Source: Chitinophagia bacterium
GTDB taxonomy: Bacteria > Bacteroidota > Bacteroidia > Chitinophagales > Chitinophagaceae
Length of the DNA: 6,571 nt
NCBI GenBank assembly: GCA_010021705.1
Contig: RGMU01000086.1
Span: forward strand, 1 to 6,571
Direction: 5' to 3'
A model generated the notes under the pieces. It had not been told where the DNA came from, ran no database searches, and worked only from the letters and a program-made list of their open reading frames with translations. Below are positions 1-6,493 of this stretch, one piece after another. The position numbers were made by a program, and so were the translations under genes. Position 1 is the stretch's first letter. Each line of letters starts with the position of its first letter.

Positions 1-2053
1 ACAAGCGAAGCGAAAAGCCTCCCGCAGCCCCATAGCCGGGCACCGCAGGCGGTTCAAAAAACTCTATCGTTGCGCCTGGTATAGCCTTTGCTTTTTCCTC
101 CAATTCTTCTATAATTTGCTTAGCAGAATGTGCTCGTTCCGTCCAGCCCTTGAGTTTAATAAGGCATGTGCCGGCATTAGAACCGCGTCCTTCTGTCAGC
201 ACCTCATAGCCCGCCAAAGAAGAAACAGAGCTTACGCCTTCCGCGCTTTGCACAATGTGCTGTAATTGGCGAGAAATATCATTGGTACGCTCAAGCGTAG
301 TGCCAGGCGGTGTTTGAATAATCGCATAAATCATGCTTTGGTCTTCATTCGGTATAAAGCCGGTAGGCAAAACTTGCGATACTGCCCATATACCAACGCA
401 AAAAGCTATTAATATACCAAAAGTGATAGTCCATTTGTCAACTATCAGCTTCAAAAGGCGGGCGTAGCTTTCGGTTACACCGTCAAACCAATTATTAAAT
501 CCGTCTAATACGCTATTAAGCACTGTTTTTTTGCGGGGCACGCCATGCGTATTTTTTAATATCATGGCACATAGTACAGGAGTAAGCGTTAATGCCACCA
601 AGCCGGAAATTACAATAGAGGTAGCCATTGTAACCGAAAACTGCCGATAAAACACCCCAACCGGACCCGACATGAAAGCAACAGGGATAAATACTGCTGC
701 CATTAACAAAGTGATAGCGATAATGGCTCCGCTAATTTCGCCTAATACTTTTTTTACCGCTTCTAAAGGGCTTAGGTGGTCTGTTTCCATTTTACTGTGC
801 ACCGCTTCCACCACAACAATAGCATTATCCACCACAATGCCTATTGCCATTACCAACGCAAAAAGCGTAATGAGGTTGATAGTAAGCCCAAACAACTGCA
901 TAAAGAAAAATACCCCTATTAAAGATACCGGTACGGCAAGCGTTGGAATGAGCGTGGAACGCCAGTCTTTTAAGAACAAAAACACTACCGCAGCCACTAA
1001 TATAAAGGCTTCAACAAGGGTGTGTATCACCTTTTCAATAGACGCATCTAAAAAGGTAGATACGTCATAGCTTATTTGATAATCCATACCGGCGGGGAAA
1101 GACCTTATTTTAAGCTCTTCTAATTTAGCTTTCACTTCTTTTATCACCTCGCTGGCGTTACTGCCATAAGTTTGTTTAAGCACTATGGCAGCAGAGAGAT
1201 GCCCGTCCATATTAGAGTAAATATCGTAAAACTCGCTTCCTAACTCAATGTCTGCAATGTCTTTAAGGTGCAGCAACTCTCCATTAGGGTTTGACTTGAT
1301 AATTACGTTTTCGTACTGCTCCGGCTTGTTATATTGCCCCTGATAGGTAAGTACATACTCTAAAGATTGAGAACGCTTGCCGGTTGCCTGCCCTATACGT
1401 CCCGGAGAGCCTATAACGCTTTGCTGCGCCAATGCTTCCATTACCTCATCGGTTCCTACATTATAAGCCCGCATACGGTCAGGTTTTAACCAAACACGCA
1501 TGGCATAAGACCGGGTACCTAATACGTCTGCACTGCCCACACCATTAATCCGAATTATCTCAGGTATAAGGTTTACACTGGCAAAATTGCACAAAAATTT
1601 TTCATCTGCATTGGCATTTTTGCTGTAAAGGTTTACATACAAAAGCATATTGGGCGAAGTATAGCTTACAATCAGCCCCTCCCTTCGTACCAGTTCCGGC
1701 AAGCGGTTTGTAATTTGCTCAACGCGGGTTTTAACTTTAACCATTGCCTGATTGGGGTCTGTACCCAAGTCAAACACTACCTGAATAGTTGCCTCTCCGG
1801 CACTTGTGGCATCCGAAGTCATGTATTTCATGCCCGGAGCACCGTTAATCGCTCTTTCTATTGGAATAAGTACTGAATTAACCAGTACTTTGGCACTTGC
1901 ACCGGGATAGCTTATACTCACTACCACCATTGGCGGAGCAATAGCAGGGAATTGCGAAACCGGAAGTGAGGTCAAAGCAAGTATCCCCATAAAGATTATG
2001 CTCAAAGATAGTACTATGGCAAGTACCGGTCTTTGAATAAATTTTTTAAACAT
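1..2053 (-). CDS. RND multidrug efflux pump, inner-membrane subunit (AcrB/HAE1 type), 3' end cut by the window edge
   Basis: This is the proton-driven inner-membrane pump of a tripartite efflux system; the family exports drugs, detergents, dyes or bile salts through an adaptor and an outer-membrane channel. I translated it by hand from the ATG at 2053. The frame stays open to base 1, giving 684 complete codons of an expected 1040-1070. Visible in order: a start MFKKFIQRPVLA with TM1 at about residues 10-31; a first porter region with YPGASA and ERAINGAPGMKYM; the motif DWRSTLIPTLAVPVSLIG after TM2; TM4 with FALVMAIGIVVDNAIVVVEA; then GEISGAIIAITLLMAAVFIP and ALTLTPVLCAM; and a second porter half containing GRGSNAG, which aligns with the AcrB switch loop. 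The sequence type fits HAE1 (organic substrates) rather than heavy-metal pumps. Oddity: the AcrB Asp407-Asp408 pair reads Asp409-Asn410. The TM10 lysine lies outside the window. It starts 26 nt after the adaptor stop, so the two are cotranscribed. Confidence 0.96.
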   Translation of the reverse strand, partial: MFKKFIQRPVLAIVLSLSIIFMGILALTSLPVSQFPAIAPPMVVVSISYPGASAKVLVNSVLIPIERAINGAPGMKYMTSDATSAGEATIQVVFDLGTDPNQAMVKVKTRVEQITNRLPELVRREGLIVSYTSPNMLLYVNLYSKNANADEKFLCNFASVNLIPEIIRINGVGSADVLGTRSYAMRVWLKPDRMRAYNVGTDEVMEALAQQSVIGSPGRIGQATGKRSQSLEYVLTYQGQYNKPEQYENVIIKSNPNGELLHLKDIADIELGSEFYDIYSNMDGHLSAAIVLKQTYGSNASEVIKEVKAKLEELKIRSFPAGMDYQISYDVSTFLDASIEKVIHTLVEAFILVAAVVFLFLKDWRSTLIPTLAVPVSLIGVFFFMQLFGLTINLITLFALVMAIGIVVDNAIVVVEAVHSKMETDHLSPLEAVKKVLGEISGAIIAITLLMAAVFIPVAFMSGPVGVFYRQFSVTMATSIVISGLVALTLTPVLCAMILKNTHGVPRKKTVLNSVLDGFNNWFDGVTESYARLLKLIVDKWTITFGILIAFCVGIWAVSQVLPTGFIPNEDQSMIYAIIQTPPGTTLERTNDISRQLQHIVQSAEGVSSVSSLAGYEVLTEGRGSNAGTCLIKLKGWTERAHSAKQIIEELEEKAKAIPGATIEFFEPPAVPGYGAAGGFSLRL

Positions 2054-2079
2054 TTTATAGTTGATTTTTAAGGGTTAAA

Positions 2080-3159
2080 TTATTCAGCGTGTACTTTTAG
2101 TTTGCCTAATAGTGTTTTAGGGTCTTTGTATTCGTAGGCAATCACATCATTGTCTTTTACCTTACGAAGCCCCTCTAACAATATTTTATCTGTTTCTGAT
2201 AAGCCGGAGCTAACCACATAAACATCTTCCATATCTGCACTAATAGTGATTTCTTTTGACATCACTCGGTTGTCATTACCCACCACATAAACATATTTTT
2301 TGTCTAAAATTTCAAACGTAGCTTTTTGTGGAATAAGCAGTGCATTTTTTATGGGAGAGTTTAAGCGTATGTTGCCCGTTTCTCCATGCCTAAGCAAGCC
2401 TTTTGGATTAGGGAAGGTGGCACGGAAAGGGATATTACCTGTTTGGTTGTCAAAATCTGCCTCAATGGTTTCTACCACACCCGGATAGTCAAACATCTTG
2501 TTGTTTGCCATTAGCAGCGTGGCAACGTGGTTGTTGGTGTCTGCCTTGCTTTTATAGTCCAAATACTCGGCTTCGGGCACATTAAAATAAACCCACATTT
2601 TGCTGTTGTCAGACAGTGTAGTCAGTAAATCACCTTCAGCCACGAGGCTACCTTGCCTCACCTGAAAGCGGTCTATAATACCGTCAAACGGTGCGCGCAC
2701 TTCGGTAAATTGCAGATGTGCCTTTGTAAGTGCCACTTCTGCTTTTGCTTTATCTAATTTGGCTTTTGCCAATGCCAACTCATTTTTAGATACCACATTT
2801 TTGTCGGTAAGCACCTGTGTATTTTGGTACTCTATCTCGGCAAAATTTACTTCTGCCTCTGCCTTTTGTAGTTCAGCTTGGTATATACGGGGCATAATTT
2901 GAAAAAGCATTTGCCCTTGTTTCACCATTTGCCCTTCGTCTATATATATTTTTTCTATATAGCCCCTTTCCAATGCCCTTAGTTCTATGTGGCGAATGGC
3001 TTTTATTTGGCATACATATTGGTTTACAATGCACGTATCCATTTTTAAAGGCTTTGTAACCGACAGCTTGGCTTCTACTTCTTTTTCCTTTTTTTCAGGG
3101 GTGCAGCTTGCGTAGCATAAAAAGCCAAGTACGCCAACAAGCATAATAATTTTTTTCAC
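2080..3159 (-). CDS. RND efflux periplasmic adaptor (membrane fusion protein, HlyD/AcrA family), probable lipoprotein
   Basis: This adaptor links the inner-membrane RND pump to an outer-membrane channel in the periplasm. The 359-residue length is normal for an AcrA/MexA-type protein. Residues 1-18 look like a lipoprotein signal peptide (KK, a hydrophobic core, then YASC), so Cys19 is the likely lipid attachment site, although Tyr at -3 is not classical. The first half of the lipoyl-like domain is at about 50-88 (GYIEKIYIDEGQMVKQGQ). An Ala/Lys/Glu-rich alpha-helical hairpin follows at about 92-150, and the domain closes at 151-184 (RAPFDGIIDRF). The beta-barrel and membrane-proximal parts occupy about 187-345. 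The start codon is GTG at 3159. The first in-frame ATG (3144) would lose both lysines and leave a poor signal peptide, so GTG is preferred. No consensus -7 promoter element was found in the 172 nt upstream. The pump gene follows after 26 nt. Confidence 0.95.
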   Translation of the reverse strand: MKKIIMLVGVLGFLCYASCTPEKKEKEVEAKLSVTKPLKMDTCIVNQYVCQIKAIRHIELRALERGYIEKIYIDEGQMVKQGQMLFQIMPRIYQAELQKAEAEVNFAEIEYQNTQVLTDKNVVSKNELALAKAKLDKAKAEVALTKAHLQFTEVRAPFDGIIDRFQVRQGSLVAEGDLLTTLSDNSKMWVYFNVPEAEYLDYKSKADTNNHVATLLMANNKMFDYPGVVETIEADFDNQTGNIPFRATFPNPKGLLRHGETGNIRLNSPIKNALLIPQKATFEILDKKYVYVVGNDNRVMSKEITISADMEDVYVVSSGLSETDKILLEGLRKVKDNDVIAYEYKDPKTLLGKLKVHAE

Positions 3160-3247
3160 TTTATTTTGTTTTAGATAATAATAACTTTTGAATTTTAATC
3201 GCTGTAAAATTGATAGAATTGCAGCTAAAGCTTAGAGTAAGCCTCCT

Positions 3248-3296
3248 TAGCATACCTGCTGTGGAATGTGATTAATAGCATATATGCCCGCTGTGG
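3248..3296. repeat. Pair of imperfect direct repeats upstream of the efflux operon
   Basis: The two copies are TAGCATACCTGCTGTGG (3248-3264) and TAGCATATATGCCCGCTGTGG (3276-3296). They share TAGCATA at one end and GCTGTGG at the other, the second copy carrying four extra bases. Their starts are 28 nt apart, close to but not exactly three helical turns. Tandem half-sites of this kind can be operators for a regulator of the downstream pump genes, but that role is only inferred. Confidence 0.4.
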
Positions 3297-3312
3297 TTAA
3301 CGGGGGATATGC
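3278..3312 (-). terminator. Imperfect hairpin just after the small-gene stop; weak terminator or operator
   Basis: GCATAT (3278-3283) pairs with ATATGC (3307-3312). Inside a small internal loop, CCCG (3287-3290) pairs with CGGG (3301-3304) around a 10-nt loop. The hairpin begins about 20 nt past the stop of the small acidic-protein gene, where a terminator would be expected. No run of T follows on the minus strand, so a strong intrinsic terminator is unlikely. One direct-repeat copy overlaps its left arm, so it could instead be a regulatory site. Confidence 0.3.
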
Positions 3313-3331
3313 GGAAACCAAAAAATAGCTA

Positions 3332-3757
3332 TCAAATGCGTATTACCCGCAACAGAATAAAGCGGGCAGAAGATAAATAAGCAAAATGCTTATTATAGCC
3401 AAAGCATAGCAAATGCTGTAAGCGGCTGAAGCCGTCATTCGCAAGCAATGCAGGCGTAGGGAAAGCCTTTGTGTGAACAAGTGTTTTTTTGAGAAGGTTT
3501 AGTTCGTCCTGGTCGTCCTCGTCATCGGTAGGCTCTATGCTATCTGTGCCTTCGTCATCATCGGCATACTCTCTAAAGGTAAGTGATAATTTGGGTGAAT
3601 GCACGCTAACCGGCGCACCGGCAACAGCTATGGCATGGTAACTACTCTCATGGCTAATAGGCTTTCCCGGCAGCGCAGGAGCGTGCATAAAATGCCAACC
3701 GCCCATGAAACACGCGCCAAGTGATAGTAACAGCCTAATGAACCATATCATTTTCAC
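3332..3757 (-). CDS. Small unknown protein, probably exported or lipid-anchored, with an acidic central stretch
   Basis: I do not recognise this 141-residue protein. The N-terminus has basic residues and a short hydrophobic run ending in LGAC, so it may be a lipoprotein anchored at Cys16 or have an ordinary signal peptide cut near Ala26. Residues 66-85 are highly acidic (13 Asp/Glu of 20), and eight His are scattered along the chain. The C-terminal third (about 104-141) is Leu/Phe/Tyr/Arg-rich and ends RVIRI. It may be a conserved domain, but I cannot name it. The longest frame begins with GTG at 3757. An ATG two codons later (3751) is also possible and leaves a slightly longer leader behind a -7-like element at 3762-3769. 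It lies between miaB and the efflux operon on the same strand. An acidic, His-containing exported protein next to a pump could bind cations or sense envelope stress, but nothing in the sequence proves this. The long intact frame with signal-like start supports a real gene. Confidence 0.65.
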   Translation of the reverse strand: MKMIWFIRLLLSLGACFMGGWHFMHAPALPGKPISHESSYHAIAVAGAPVSVHSPKLSLTFREYADDDEGTDSIEPTDDEDDQDELNLLKKTLVHTKAFPTPALLANDGFSRLQHLLCFGYNKHFAYLSSARFILLRVIRI

Positions 3758-3761
3758 GCTA

Positions 3762-3769
3762 CAAAACTA
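3762..3769 (-). promoter_or_regulatory. -7-like promoter element for the small acidic-protein gene
   Basis: The minus strand reads TAGTTTTG, matching the Bacteroidota -7 consensus TAnnTTTG. No exact TTG lies at the usual 17-23 nt upstream; CTG at 3789-3791 (N19) is one mismatch away. The element ends only 4 nt before the GTG at 3757 and 10 nt before the ATG at 3751. The transcript would be leaderless or nearly so from GTG, which slightly favours the ATG. Confidence 0.4.
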
Positions 3770-3846
3770 CATCTTAAACACCAATTTACAGTTGTTTGAA
3801 AAAGTTAAATATAAGGAACGGCAGATTTAGGGTAGTTCCGGTCAAG

Positions 3847-3862
3847 GTATAAAAAATTATAC
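3847..3862 (-). terminator. AT-rich perfect hairpin downstream of miaB, weak terminator candidate
   Basis: GTATAA (3847-3852) and TTATAC (3857-3862) form a perfect 6-bp inverted repeat around AAAA. It lies about 55 nt past the miaB stop. The stem has a single G-C pair, and no T-tract follows on the minus strand, so as an intrinsic terminator it would be weak. Confidence 0.3.
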
Positions 3863-3870
3863 TCTTGGGT

Positions 3871-3910
3871 TTGTCTTGTCCTAAAATCCTGCAAATCTTG
3901 ATTATGACAA
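3871..3910. repeat. Short intergenic repeat element with ~9-nt units, bounded by TTGTC/GACAA
   Basis: Two adjacent 9-nt units, AAAATCCTG (3883-3891) and CAAATCTTG (3892-3900), match at 7 of 9 positions. The element is bounded by the inverted pair TTGTC (3871-3875) and GACAA (3906-3910). Read on the minus strand it has the form TTGTC-A-T-A-A-TCAAGATTTGCAGGATTTTAGGAC. From memory, strings of the type 'GATTTGCAGGATTTTAGGA' following TTGTC/TCTGAA recur between genes in many Bacteroidota genomes. Only one copy is visible here. It ends 8 nt from the miaB stop. Confidence 0.5.
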
Positions 3911-3917
3911 TGCGCAA

Positions 3918-5339
3918 TTACCCATTTCTTTCTCCTATCAAAGTGGCAGATGTGGCGTGCAATATTTTCACATCTACGTAAGTGCCCGGAGCCTCATCGG
4001 CATGGGTTTTAGGAAACACCACCATTTTGTTTTGCGAGTTTCTGCCACACCAATCGGTAGCACTGCGCTTACTATCGCCTTCAATTAGCACTTGGCATAC
4101 CGTGCCCACGTCTTGGGCATAGCTTTGGCGGGAGTGTTGGTTTTGCAGGTCTATAATTTCGTTTAAGCGTCTTTTTTTCACATCTTCCGGCACATCATCG
4201 GTAAACCTGCGGGCAGCAAGCGTGCCAGGGCGCTCACTATAGGCAAACATATATGCCATATCAAATTTTACGGCTTCCATAAGCGAAAGCGTATCTTGGT
4301 GTTCTGCCTCCGTTTCGCTGCAAAAGCCCGTAATAATATCAGTACTAAGCCCGCAACCCGGTATAATTTCCCTAATCCGGCTCACTTTGTGCAAATACCA
4401 TTCGCGGGTATAGGTGCGGTTCATGTGTTGCAAAATGCGGGTATTACCGCTTTGCACCGGCAAGTGAATATAGTTGCATATATTAGGATAAGCTGCCATG
4501 GTATGCAGCACCTCATCGGTAATGTCTTTCGGGTGCGATGTGCTGAAGCGTACCCTTAGCAAAGGCGATAGGTCTGCCACACTGCTCAATAGCTTAGCAA
4601 ACGTGATGGGTGCACCATCAATAGGGCTGTAATAATAGCTATCCACGTTCTGCCCCAATAGCGTTACCTCTCTATATCCTGCGTCAAACAAGGCTTGGCA
4701 CTCACTTACTATACTGCCGGCATCACGGCTACGTTCCCTACCCCGTGTAAACGGCACCACGCAAAAGGTGCACATGTTGTTGCAGCCCCGCATTATGCTC
4801 ACAAACGCAGATATGCCATTGCTCTGCAACCTCACCGGTGATATATCGGCATACGTTTCCTCCCTGCTTAGCAATACGTTTACGGCTTTTTGCCCGCCTT
4901 CTGCTTCTGCCACCAAAGACGGTAAGCTCCGGTACGCATCCGGACCCACTACTATATCTACCAACTTCTCTTCCTCCAAAAATTTGGCTTTTAACCGCTC
5001 TGCCATACACCCTAATACGCCTATCAGCATACTTGGCTGCTGCTCCTTTATTTTACGGAACGATTGCAAGCGATTGCGCACCGTTTGCTCGGCTTTTTCA
5101 CGTATAGAGCAGGTGTTCAGCAATACAAGCTGCGCTTCTTCAAAACGGGGCGTGGCGGCATAGCCTTCGCTTTGCAGTATGGAGGCTACAATTTCACTGT
5201 CGCTAAAGTTCATTTGGCAACCGTAGCTTTCTATATAAAACTTTTTTTTATTAATTTGTCCCGCAACATCTGCCTGCGGAGCGTAATAGGCTTCGCCCTG
5301 CCTTGCTTCATCTATATATTTTTGCTCCATTACTGCCAT
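3918..5339 (-). CDS. miaB: tRNA-2-methylthio-N6-dimethylallyladenosine synthase (radical SAM methylthiotransferase)
   Basis: MiaB adds a methylthio group at C2 of i6A37 in tRNAs that read codons starting with U, acting after MiaA in the cytoplasm. The 473-residue length matches the E. coli protein. The N-terminal domain carries the three cluster-binding cysteines: Cys41 (ESYGCQMN), Cys77 (LNTCSIREKAEQ) and Cys111 (GVLGCMAERLK). The radical SAM motif CxxxCxxC is at Cys186, Cys190 and Cys193 (MRGCNNMCTFCVVPFTRGRERSR), so both iron-sulfur clusters have their ligands. HLPVQSGN and TDIITGFCSET are typical of the central barrel. The last 65 or so residues form the RNA-binding TRAM domain. VVPFTRGRERSR and the overall length fit MiaB better than RimO or MtaB. 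It starts 28 nt after the permease stop but has its own -7-like element at 5348-5355. That element lies so near the first ATG (5339) that Met4 (ATG at 5330) is a real alternative start. It appears intact. Confidence 0.98.
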   Translation of the reverse strand: MAVMEQKYIDEARQGEAYYAPQADVAGQINKKKFYIESYGCQMNFSDSEIVASILQSEGYAATPRFEEAQLVLLNTCSIREKAEQTVRNRLQSFRKIKEQQPSMLIGVLGCMAERLKAKFLEEEKLVDIVVGPDAYRSLPSLVAEAEGGQKAVNVLLSREETYADISPVRLQSNGISAFVSIMRGCNNMCTFCVVPFTRGRERSRDAGSIVSECQALFDAGYREVTLLGQNVDSYYYSPIDGAPITFAKLLSSVADLSPLLRVRFSTSHPKDITDEVLHTMAAYPNICNYIHLPVQSGNTRILQHMNRTYTREWYLHKVSRIREIIPGCGLSTDIITGFCSETEAEHQDTLSLMEAVKFDMAYMFAYSERPGTLAARRFTDDVPEDVKKRRLNEIIDLQNQHSRQSYAQDVGTVCQVLIEGDSKRSATDWCGRNSQNKMVVFPKTHADEAPGTYVDVKILHATSATLIGERNG

Positions 5340-5347
5340 TATGGCTG

Positions 5348-5355
5348 CAAAGGTA
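5348..5355 (-). promoter_or_regulatory. miaB: -7-like promoter element just before miaB
   Basis: The minus strand reads TACCTTTG, a full match to TAnnTTTG, within the 28-nt gap after the permease gene. No TTG is seen 17-23 nt upstream. The element ends 8 nt before the first miaB ATG (5339) and 17 nt before the second (5330). Transcription starting a few bases after it would give a leader of only a few nt for the first ATG. It suggests miaB can be transcribed on its own as well as by read-through from the permease. Confidence 0.45.
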
Positions 5356-5367
5356 GCAATAAATATG

Positions 5368-6468
5368 CTATTCCCATTTAAACACCCTACCGGCTATTAT
5401 ATAAAGCCCTATACCCCAGCACACAATAATAAGCATATCGGTGCGAATTTCCCATAGCGATGCCCCTTCGTAAGATATTTTTCTTAGCGCATCGTTAAGA
5501 TGGGTAAGCGGTAACGCCTTGCAAAGGGGCTGTAGCCATGCCGGAAAATTATCTATGGAAAAAAATGTACCCGCCAATAAAAATTGAGGCATCGTAACCA
5601 AGTTGGATATAGGCGGTATGGCACTTTCGCTTTTGGCTATAGAACTGATGATAAACCCAAAGCCCATAAACACCAATAGCCCCATAGCGCATACAAGTAG
5701 CATTTGCAGAAACGTATAAATGCCATGTATGAGTGTAAAATCAAAGGCATAGTGCCCTATAGATATAATAACAACAGACCCCATTAATTGGAATAACATA
5801 CGCGAAATACCCTCGCTGATAACAATAATTTCCCGCTTAACGGGAGTAGCAAAATACCGTTTCAGTACAAGCGTTTGTCGTAAATTAAAAAACACAAATG
5901 CCGTTCCAAACACCCCGGATGCCAAAAGAGAAAAACTTAGCTGCCCCGGTAATATAAAGTCTATTGTTTTATATTCCCTTGCTTTCGTTTCAACTAAGTT
6001 TACGGCAATTAAGTCTTCGGTACGGCTTCTAATTTCAGGGTCAAGGTTTTGCACAACGCTTACCAATATGTTTTCTAACTGCCGTGCCTTGTCGGCTTCT
6101 GCATTGGCTGCCAATACGGTTACTTTATAGGCAGGCTGGTTTTCTTTATGCCGCGCGCTAATTTTTAGAGCAGCCGTTATATCGCCTTCGTTTAGCCACT
6201 TATGTAGCTGCGCAGTATCGGTAGGTTGCCTCCATTTAATAACTTCTACATGGTGAAGAATGCTATAAAGGGCATTGTTGGTATCACAGTCAGGCGCAGC
6301 GGCAACGGTAATTCTAAATCGCCCTCCATTCCCCAAAAAACCAAATACTAAAATAAAAATTAAAGGAAAACCAATAGTAAAAACTATGGCAGACGGACTC
6401 TTAAAAATACCTTGCAAACTTGCCTTTACTAAGGCTTGCATGGCTTTCAAATTGCTATACTTCTCCAT
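5368..6468 (-). CDS. ABC-2 type transporter permease
   Basis: This is the membrane subunit of an ABC exporter, of the class with one N-terminal helix, a large extracytoplasmic domain and a C-terminal helix bundle (ABC2_membrane_3-like, as in YhhJ/DrrB relatives). The 366 residues are normal. TM1 is at about 26-46 (AIVFTIGFPLIFILVFGFL), and the extracytoplasmic domain spans about 47-172. Further helices lie at about 174-196, 224-244, 251-277, 284-304 and 343-362. Between the second and third, RYFATPVKREIIVISEG is the typical cytoplasmic segment that contacts the ATPase. FLAGTFFSIDNFPAWLQPLCKALPLTH is a family hallmark before the last helix. The substrate cannot be told from sequence. No ATP-binding subunit is present in the window, so it must be encoded elsewhere or further upstream. 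The ATG at 6468 sits 25 nt below a good promoter, so this gene starts its transcript. The stop (TAG) lies 28 nt before miaB. Confidence 0.92.
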   Translation of the reverse strand: MEKYSNLKAMQALVKASLQGIFKSPSAIVFTIGFPLIFILVFGFLGNGGRFRITVAAAPDCDTNNALYSILHHVEVIKWRQPTDTAQLHKWLNEGDITAALKISARHKENQPAYKVTVLAANAEADKARQLENILVSVVQNLDPEIRSRTEDLIAVNLVETKAREYKTIDFILPGQLSFSLLASGVFGTAFVFFNLRQTLVLKRYFATPVKREIIVISEGISRMLFQLMGSVVIISIGHYAFDFTLIHGIYTFLQMLLVCAMGLLVFMGFGFIISSIAKSESAIPPISNLVTMPQFLLAGTFFSIDNFPAWLQPLCKALPLTHLNDALRKISYEGASLWEIRTDMLIIVCWGIGLYIIAGRVFKWE

Positions 6469-6493
6469 ATTGGGCAGGAAGTTATTTACCCAA

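Larger units (their letters stand above)
3160..3331. other. Intergenic gap between the adaptor and the small acidic-protein gene
   Basis: This is a 172-nt non-coding stretch between two genes read in the same direction. It holds an imperfect hairpin (3278-3312) and two imperfect direct repeats (3248-3264 and 3276-3296). I see no tRNA, no recognisable riboswitch and no clean TAnnTTTG element on the minus strand. The nearest match, TATTTTTTG at about 3319-3327, has one base too many. An AAGGAGG string on the minus strand (3243-3249) has no start codon at a useful distance. The efflux operon may therefore use a promoter I cannot recognise, or be read through from the small gene. Confidence 0.6.
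3758..3917. other. Intergenic gap downstream of miaB and upstream of the small acidic-protein gene
   Basis: This 160-nt gap holds a -7-like element next to the small gene (3762-3769), a 5-bp inverted repeat GGAAC/GTTCC (3815-3819 and 3835-3839), a perfect 6-bp AT-rich hairpin (3847-3862) and a short repeat element (3871-3910). I see no RNA gene and no additional reading frame of substance. Confidence 0.6.

Noticed and set aside
672..1070. Plus-strand 132-residue open frame
   Set aside because: It lies antisense inside the conserved RND pump sequence; its Thr/Ile/Ala-rich product shows no domain and follows from the codon pattern of the real gene.
2300..2488. Plus-strand 62-residue open frame
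   Set aside because: It is antisense to the well-supported adaptor gene and has no recognisable features.
3242..3249. Minus-strand TAAGGAGG, a perfect Shine-Dalgarno-like string
   Set aside because: No ATG or GTG follows at a usable distance, and the other genes here do not use Shine-Dalgarno sites; probably chance.
3319..3327. Minus-strand TATTTTTTG as a possible promoter for the efflux operon
   Set aside because: It has one base too many for TAnnTTTG and lies more than 150 nt from the adaptor start; not convincing.
3815..3839. Inverted repeat GGAAC/GTTCC upstream of the small gene
   Set aside because: The 5-bp arms around 15 nt are likely by chance, with no second copy to support an operator.
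4296..5163. Several open frames overlapping miaB on both strands (4296-4559, 4738-5010, 4768-5163, 4838-5107)
   Set aside because: All overlap the fully conserved miaB frame and encode no recognisable protein.
5064..5381. Plus-strand open frame running from inside miaB across the miaB-permease gap
   Set aside because: It is antisense to miaB for nearly all its length and would cover the -7 element of miaB; no domain is seen.
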